Of a stretch of DNA of 64,000 nucleotides, positions 59,712 through 64,000 are shown one piece after another. This stretch comes from an uncultured Prevotellaceae bacterium (GTDB lineage Bacteria > Bacteroidota > Bacteroidia > Bacteroidales > Bacteroidaceae), in assembly GCA_900316355.1 (NCBI GenBank), contig ONCQ01000009.1, forward strand, positions 1 to 64,000, in the 5' to 3' direction. Position numbers and translations under genes: made by a program. The stretch's first letter is position 1. Every line of letters begins with the position of its first letter. A model generated the notes under the pieces. The model was not told where the DNA came from. It was given only the letters and a program-made list of their open reading frames with translations, and did no database searches.

Positions 59712-60809
59712 TTAGCGAAGTAAAGAGAAGTAGGTGTCAAGGAGACGCTTGGCGGCGATGAAGGAGGTCTGCTGGCCGTCTAGGACGCTCTGCTCGGCAC
59801 CGGGCAGGAGGGCGGCAATGGTGTCGTTGTTATAGAAGCCATTGCGCAGCTGCTCGTTGATGCTCTCATACATCCAGTACTTGGCTTGCTCGGCACGGCG
59901 ATGCTCGAAGTAGCCGTTCTGCTTCACGAAGTCGATGTACTCATAGACCATGTCCCACACTTCTTTGATGCCGGTGCCGTAGAAGCCGGAGTAGCAGAGC
60001 ACCTTGGGTAGCCAGCCACTCTCGGGCATGGGGAAGAGATGGAGAGCATTCTGGAACTGGCGCGCTGCCAAGCGACAGGGTTCCACATTATCGCCGTCGC
60101 ACTTATTTATCACGATTCCATCGGCCATTTCCATGATGCCACGCTTGATGCCCTGCAGCTCGTCGCCAGTGCCTGCGAGCTGTATGAGGAGGAAGAAATC
60201 AACCATCGAATGGCAGGCGGTCTCGCTCTGTCCTACGCCAACGGTCTCCACGAAGATCTTGTCGAAGCCTGCGGCCTCGCAGAGGATGATGGTCTCGCGC
60301 GTCTTACGGGCTACGCCGCCAAGGGAGCCGGCGGAGGGACTGGGCCGTATGAAGCTGTCGGGGTGCACAGAGAGCTTCTCCATGCGTGTCTTATCGCCGA
60401 GGATAGAGCCCTTGGTCTTCTCGGAGCTGGGGTCGATGGCGAGGACGGCAAGCTTGCCGCCCGTGCGCTCCAGAACATGAATGCCGAACTCATCAATGCT
60501 GGTGCTCTTGCCGGCACCCGGCACGCCGCTGATGCCCACACGAATGCTCTTGCCGCTATAGGGCAGACAACGCTCGATGACTTCCTGCGCAATGGCCTGA
60601 TGCTCAGGATTGGTACTCTCCACGAGGGTCACGGCCTGACCGAGGATGGAGACATTACCCTTGAGGATGCCATCCACGTAGTCACTGACAGTGAACTTGC
60701 GGCGAGCAAAACGACCTCGCTGTAGATAGGGGTTGACGATAGCGGGTTGTTCCACGCCGCTGTTGACCACCAATCCTTTGTATTCTTCGCTATTCTCCGG
60801 ATGATCCAT
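59712..60809 (-). CDS. meaB: Methylmalonyl-CoA mutase-associated GTPase
   Basis: 365 residues. MeaB is a G3E-family GTPase that loads and protects the B12 cofactor of methylmalonyl-CoA mutase. The P-loop is GVPGAGKS (95-102), with the Walker B-like VETVGVGQSE and the base-specific NKCDGD. The mutase genes are not nearby, so it acts in trans. It follows the GH43 gene by 30 bases, probably a chance operon. Confidence 0.95.
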   Translation of the reverse strand: MDHPENSEEYKGLVVNSGVEQPAIVNPYLQRGRFARRKFTVSDYVDGILKGNVSILGQAVTLVESTNPEHQAIAQEVIERCLPYSGKSIRVGISGVPGAGKSTSIDEFGIHVLERTGGKLAVLAIDPSSEKTKGSILGDKTRMEKLSVHPDSFIRPSPSAGSLGGVARKTRETIILCEAAGFDKIFVETVGVGQSETACHSMVDFFLLIQLAGTGDELQGIKRGIMEMADGIVINKCDGDNVEPCRLAARQFQNALHLFPMPESGWLPKVLCYSGFYGTGIKEVWDMVYEYIDFVKQNGYFEHRRAEQAKYWMYESINEQLRNGFYNNDTIAALLPGAEQSVLDGQQTSFIAAKRLLDTYFSLLR

Positions 60810-60839
60810 GCTAACAAGTTGACAGTTGTGAGATGAGAG

Positions 60840-61907
60840 TTATTTCTTCTTCGGGAGCTTCGGCTTCACGGGCAGAATACCTTGCTTGGTGGGACGGACA
60901 GAGACGATGGTGCCGTCGGGGTTGAAGGTCATGCGGTCGATGCAGACCTCACGGTGATAGCCGGGGCCCTTCTTCTTATCAATATAGTTCTTGTTGATGC
61001 GGTGATAGACGATATACCACTCGTCCTTGCCCGGTACCTGTATGACGCTGTTGTGTGCCGTGCCGTAGATCTCGATGCGCGGCTCCTGCATCAGCAGGAT
61101 GGGGTCCTCGGCGACAGTGATGGGGCCCATGGGCGAGTGGGAGGTGCCGTAGGCGACATGATAGTTGGGCGAGCCAGTGTCATCGACACTCCACATGAAA
61201 TAGTAGAGGCCCTTGCGGTAGAAGACATAGGGAGCTTCGCGATACTGGTAGTTCTCGAGGGTGCCGCCATGCGGGGTGATGACGCGCACGGTGGTGGTAT
61301 CGATGCTGACCATATCGTCGTTGAGCTTGGCGACAGCCATGTAGCCGTTGCCCCAGTAGATGTAGTTATCGTCGGTGATGGGGTCGTTGAAGACATCGAC
61401 ATCTATCTGCTGACCACCAGTGAGGCCTTCAGGGCGGAAGTCGATGATGGGCTGCCCGAAGTCATAGAAGGGCCCGGCAGGATGTTCGGCGATGGCCACG
61501 CCGATGGACTTGCGATTCTTCTTGACATCGTGGCCGCTGTAGTAGAAATAGTAACGGTAGCGGCCGTCGTCGCCCAGGCGTTCCATGATAGCGGGCGCCC
61601 ACGCGTTGCCGGATGCCCAGGGCACCTGATCGGTGGCCAGGTCGAGGATGATACCCTCATGCTTCCATTCCACAAGGTCGGGGCTGGAGAATGCGGTGAA
61701 GTAGTAGCCTCCCCAGCCGGGCATCCCATCAGTGGTGGAATAGATATAGAACCGGTTGGTGAGGTGCGAGAACATCACCTCAGGGTCGGCATGGAACTCG
61801 GGCAGGATGGGGTTGCCGCTGGAGCGCACGCGACGCTTGACGGGCGGTGCTGCAGAGCAGTCAAGTCCGAGGGCCAAGAGAACGATAAGGAAGAAGAACT
61901 TTTTCAT
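60840..61907 (-). CDS. GH43 glycosidase, exported
   Basis: 355 residues. A signal peptide (MKKFFFLIVLLALGLDCSA) precedes a single GH43 five-bladed propeller. The catalytic residues are in FHADPEVMF (base), IDVDVFNDPI (pKa modulator) and YREAPYVFYR (acid). Likely an alpha-L-arabinofuranosidase or beta-xylosidase acting in the periplasm or outside; the exact substrate cannot be read from sequence. It has no accessory domain, unlike the GH43 gene at 4578-7574. Confidence 0.92.
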   Translation of the reverse strand: MKKFFFLIVLLALGLDCSAAPPVKRRVRSSGNPILPEFHADPEVMFSHLTNRFYIYSTTDGMPGWGGYYFTAFSSPDLVEWKHEGIILDLATDQVPWASGNAWAPAIMERLGDDGRYRYYFYYSGHDVKKNRKSIGVAIAEHPAGPFYDFGQPIIDFRPEGLTGGQQIDVDVFNDPITDDNYIYWGNGYMAVAKLNDDMVSIDTTTVRVITPHGGTLENYQYREAPYVFYRKGLYYFMWSVDDTGSPNYHVAYGTSHSPMGPITVAEDPILLMQEPRIEIYGTAHNSVIQVPGKDEWYIVYHRINKNYIDKKKGPGYHREVCIDRMTFNPDGTIVSVRPTKQGILPVKPKLPKKK

Positions 61908-61920
61908 AAACGTTACGGTT

Positions 61921-61977
61921 TTGTTTCGTTATTTCGATATTTCGTTGTTTCGTTATTACGTTATTTCGTTATTACGA
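61921..61977. repeat. TTATTTCG tandem low-complexity repeat
   Basis: Alternating TTATTTCG and TTATTACG units upstream of the GH43 gene. Confidence 0.7.
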
Positions 61978-62013
61978 TGCCCTAAAAATTTTTCATTTTT
62001 CACTTTTCATTTC

Positions 62014-62137
62014 CAACGCTCCCCTTTAGGGGGCTCGGGGGCTTCAACGCTCCCCTTTAGGGGGCTCGGGGGCTTCAACGCTCCCCTTTAGGGGGCTCGG
62101 GGGCTTCAACGCTCCCCTTTAGGGGGCTCGGGGGCTT
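62014..62137. repeat. Four tandem copies of the CTCCCCTTTAGGGGG repeat
   Basis: Exact 31-base period (anchor bases 62017, 62048, 62079, 62110). Each unit is CAACG-CTCCCC-TTTAG-GGGGCTCGGGGG-CTT. Single copies of the same family occur at 7762-7820, 25250-25320 and 29262-29340. No gene between 61908 and 62159. Confidence 0.9.
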
Positions 62138-62159
62138 TTTCACTTTTCATTCACCCATG

Positions 62160-63209
62160 TCAACTCTCGCGATAGTAATCCAGCATCTCGAAGATATCGT
62201 CCTTGGAGGCGTGCTGGTTGATGAGGATGTCCCCCACCCCACCGAGGAGCGTGAAGTTGATGACGCCGGCGGTGTTCTTCTTGTCATGGGTCATCAGTTC
62301 GTAGAGGCGGTCATACTGTTTGCAGGTGATGGTGAACTGTCCGTAGGTCTCCTTCACGAACTGCGCCACCTGATGCAGACGTGTGGAAGGGAAGCCACAA
62401 CGCGTGGCCGAGAGGTAGAGCTCGCAGACGAGACCCCATGCCACAGCATAGCCGTGGAGCACGGTGCGGTGTTCCTCCATGGCGAGGCTCTCGAAGGCAT
62501 GGCCTGCGGTGTGGCCTAGGTTCAGCGCCTTGCGGATGCCGTGTTCGTGAGGATCTTCGGTGACGATGCGCTCCTTCACAGCGACGCTCTCCCCCACCAT
62601 CTGCTGAAGGATGGCGAGGTCAGGATGCTCGATGTCGAAGGCGAGGTGGCGGCAGAGCATGGCATCATCGGAGATGAGAGCGTGCTTCAGCATCTCGGCA
62701 TAACCGCTGCGCAGGTTCTGCGCGTCGAGGGTATGCAGGAACTGCGTGTCGAGGATGACGGTGCCGGCAGCATTGAAGACGCCTATCTCATTCTTCAGGC
62801 CTCGGAAGTTGATGCCCGTCTTACCCCCGACGCTGGCATCGACCATGGCCAGCAGCGTCGTGGGGATGTTGATGTAGGCGATGCCGCGCTTGAAGGTGGA
62901 GGCGGCGAAGCCCCCGAGGTCCGTAATCATGCCACCGCCCAGGTTGATGAGCATGGAATGGCGCGTGGCACCACCCTCGCCCAATGCCGTCCACACGGAT
63001 GTCAGCGAGTCGAGGTTCTTGGCCTCGTCGGTGGCGGGAATGGTGATGAGTGAGGCGGCTGCATCGCCGAGGTATGCTTTGAGGCGCGGCCAGCAGAGGT
63101 CGCGGGTGTTGACATCGGTGAGCACGAACAGGCGGTCGGGCTGCACGCGGGCAATGGCGTCAGACACTTCGGCTCGCAGGTCCTTGCTGATAATCACTTG
63201 TTGCTCCAT
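62160..63209 (-). CDS. aroB: 3-dehydroquinate synthase
   Basis: 349 residues from ATG 63209 (MEQQVIISKDL); the longer frame to 63329 crosses the promoter. AroB makes 3-dehydroquinate from DAHP in the shikimate pathway, using NAD and a divalent metal. Motifs: NLGGGMITDLGGFAAST (NAD binding), IPTTLLAMVDASVGGKTGIN, YAEMLKHALI and the metal-binding histidines in NLGHTAGHAFES. The -7 element is at 63239-63246. Confidence 0.96.
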   Translation of the reverse strand: MEQQVIISKDLRAEVSDAIARVQPDRLFVLTDVNTRDLCWPRLKAYLGDAAASLITIPATDEAKNLDSLTSVWTALGEGGATRHSMLINLGGGMITDLGGFAASTFKRGIAYINIPTTLLAMVDASVGGKTGINFRGLKNEIGVFNAAGTVILDTQFLHTLDAQNLRSGYAEMLKHALISDDAMLCRHLAFDIEHPDLAILQQMVGESVAVKERIVTEDPHEHGIRKALNLGHTAGHAFESLAMEEHRTVLHGYAVAWGLVCELYLSATRCGFPSTRLHQVAQFVKETYGQFTITCKQYDRLYELMTHDKKNTAGVINFTLLGGVGDILINQHASKDDIFEMLDYYRES

Positions 63210-63238
63210 GAACGGGGTGGTGTTGCGGTTTGATGCTG

Positions 63239-63246
63239 CAAAAATA
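63239..63246 (-). promoter_or_regulatory. -7 element of aroB
   Basis: TATTTTTG on the minus strand, 30 bases before ATG 63209. Confidence 0.45.
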
Positions 63247-63291
63247 GCACAAGTTATCGGAAGCACAAAATATGCGCTCTTAAAAAATATA

Positions 63292-63324
63292 AAAGCGGTG
63301 CTCCGAAGTCCGAAGCACCGCTTT
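63292..63324 (-). terminator. rpoC terminator
   Basis: Stem AAAGCGGTGCT/AGCACCGCTTT (63292-63302, 63314-63324), extended by GG/CC-type pairs, followed on the minus strand by TATATTTTTT. It lies 20 bases past the rpoC stop. Confidence 0.85.
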
Positions 63325-63343
63325 ATCACATAGGAATCGGTGT

Positions 63344-64000
<657 letters not shown>

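Overview
The window is a chromosome segment of a Bacteroidales bacterium, most likely Prevotella or a close relative. Several independent signs agree. At least fourteen genes are preceded by the Bacteroidota -7 element TAnnTTTG, often with a TTTG -33 element about 20 bases upstream. There is a 39-codon smalltalk-type gene, BspA-type leucine-rich surface proteins with short C-terminal sorting-like tails, an OmpA lipoprotein, and GC-rich palindromic repeats scattered between genes and inside them. Species cannot be fixed from the sequence alone.

Layout. 1-4.6 kb: smalltalk protein, coiled-coil membrane protein, four-helix-bundle protein, a PTS IIC-type permease and an exported KduI isomerase. 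4.6-8.9 kb: a large multidomain GH43 protein and an OmpA lipoprotein, separated from their neighbours by bidirectional terminators. 8.9-15.4 kb: a four-gene minus-strand operon (type B carboxylesterase, MATE exporter, two YtcJ-like amidohydrolases). 15.4-19.7 kb: an accessory island holding a gene-poor stretch with an orphan promoter, a 41-bp-period hairpin array, an AT-rich exported protein, a RhuM-like remnant, and an AbiEi/AbiEii pair bracketed by inverted copies of an ~80-bp repeat. 19.7-24.4 kb: a second esterase plus amidohydrolase operon, its adjacent membrane-anchored AraC-type regulator, and a deleted and frameshifted binding-protein pseudogene.

24.5-41.6 kb is mostly housekeeping: PHP phosphoesterase, FAD oxidoreductase, lpxB, surE, alpha-2-macroglobulin, pepD, a flippase-like membrane protein, a fucose-isomerase-like protein, ald and rsmA. 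41.8-54.8 kb carries two giant surface proteins, a BspA-LRR protein with a dockerin-like domain and a 2747-residue protein that begins with a cohesin-like domain. 54.8-56.3 kb: a ParE-type toxin-antitoxin pair plus an orphan antitoxin-like gene between ~105-bp direct repeats. 56.4-59.5 kb: two overlapping genes for exported proteins. 59.6-64 kb: meaB, a GH43 enzyme, aroB and the 3' end of rpoC.

Most interesting themes: (1) the two esterase/amidohydrolase operons carry similar paired direct-repeat sites just upstream of their promoters, suggesting one AraC-type regulon for uptake-independent processing and export of an unknown small molecule; (2) palindromic repeats are embedded in frame in several conserved genes (kduI, the FAD oxidoreductase, lpxB, the flippase-like gene, and the region around the surE start), much like Rickettsia palindromic elements; (3) a possible cohesin-dockerin pair is encoded by adjacent giant genes; (4) both toxin-antitoxin modules are framed by repeats; (5) a six-unit, 22-bp-period palindrome array lies between two divergent metabolic genes.
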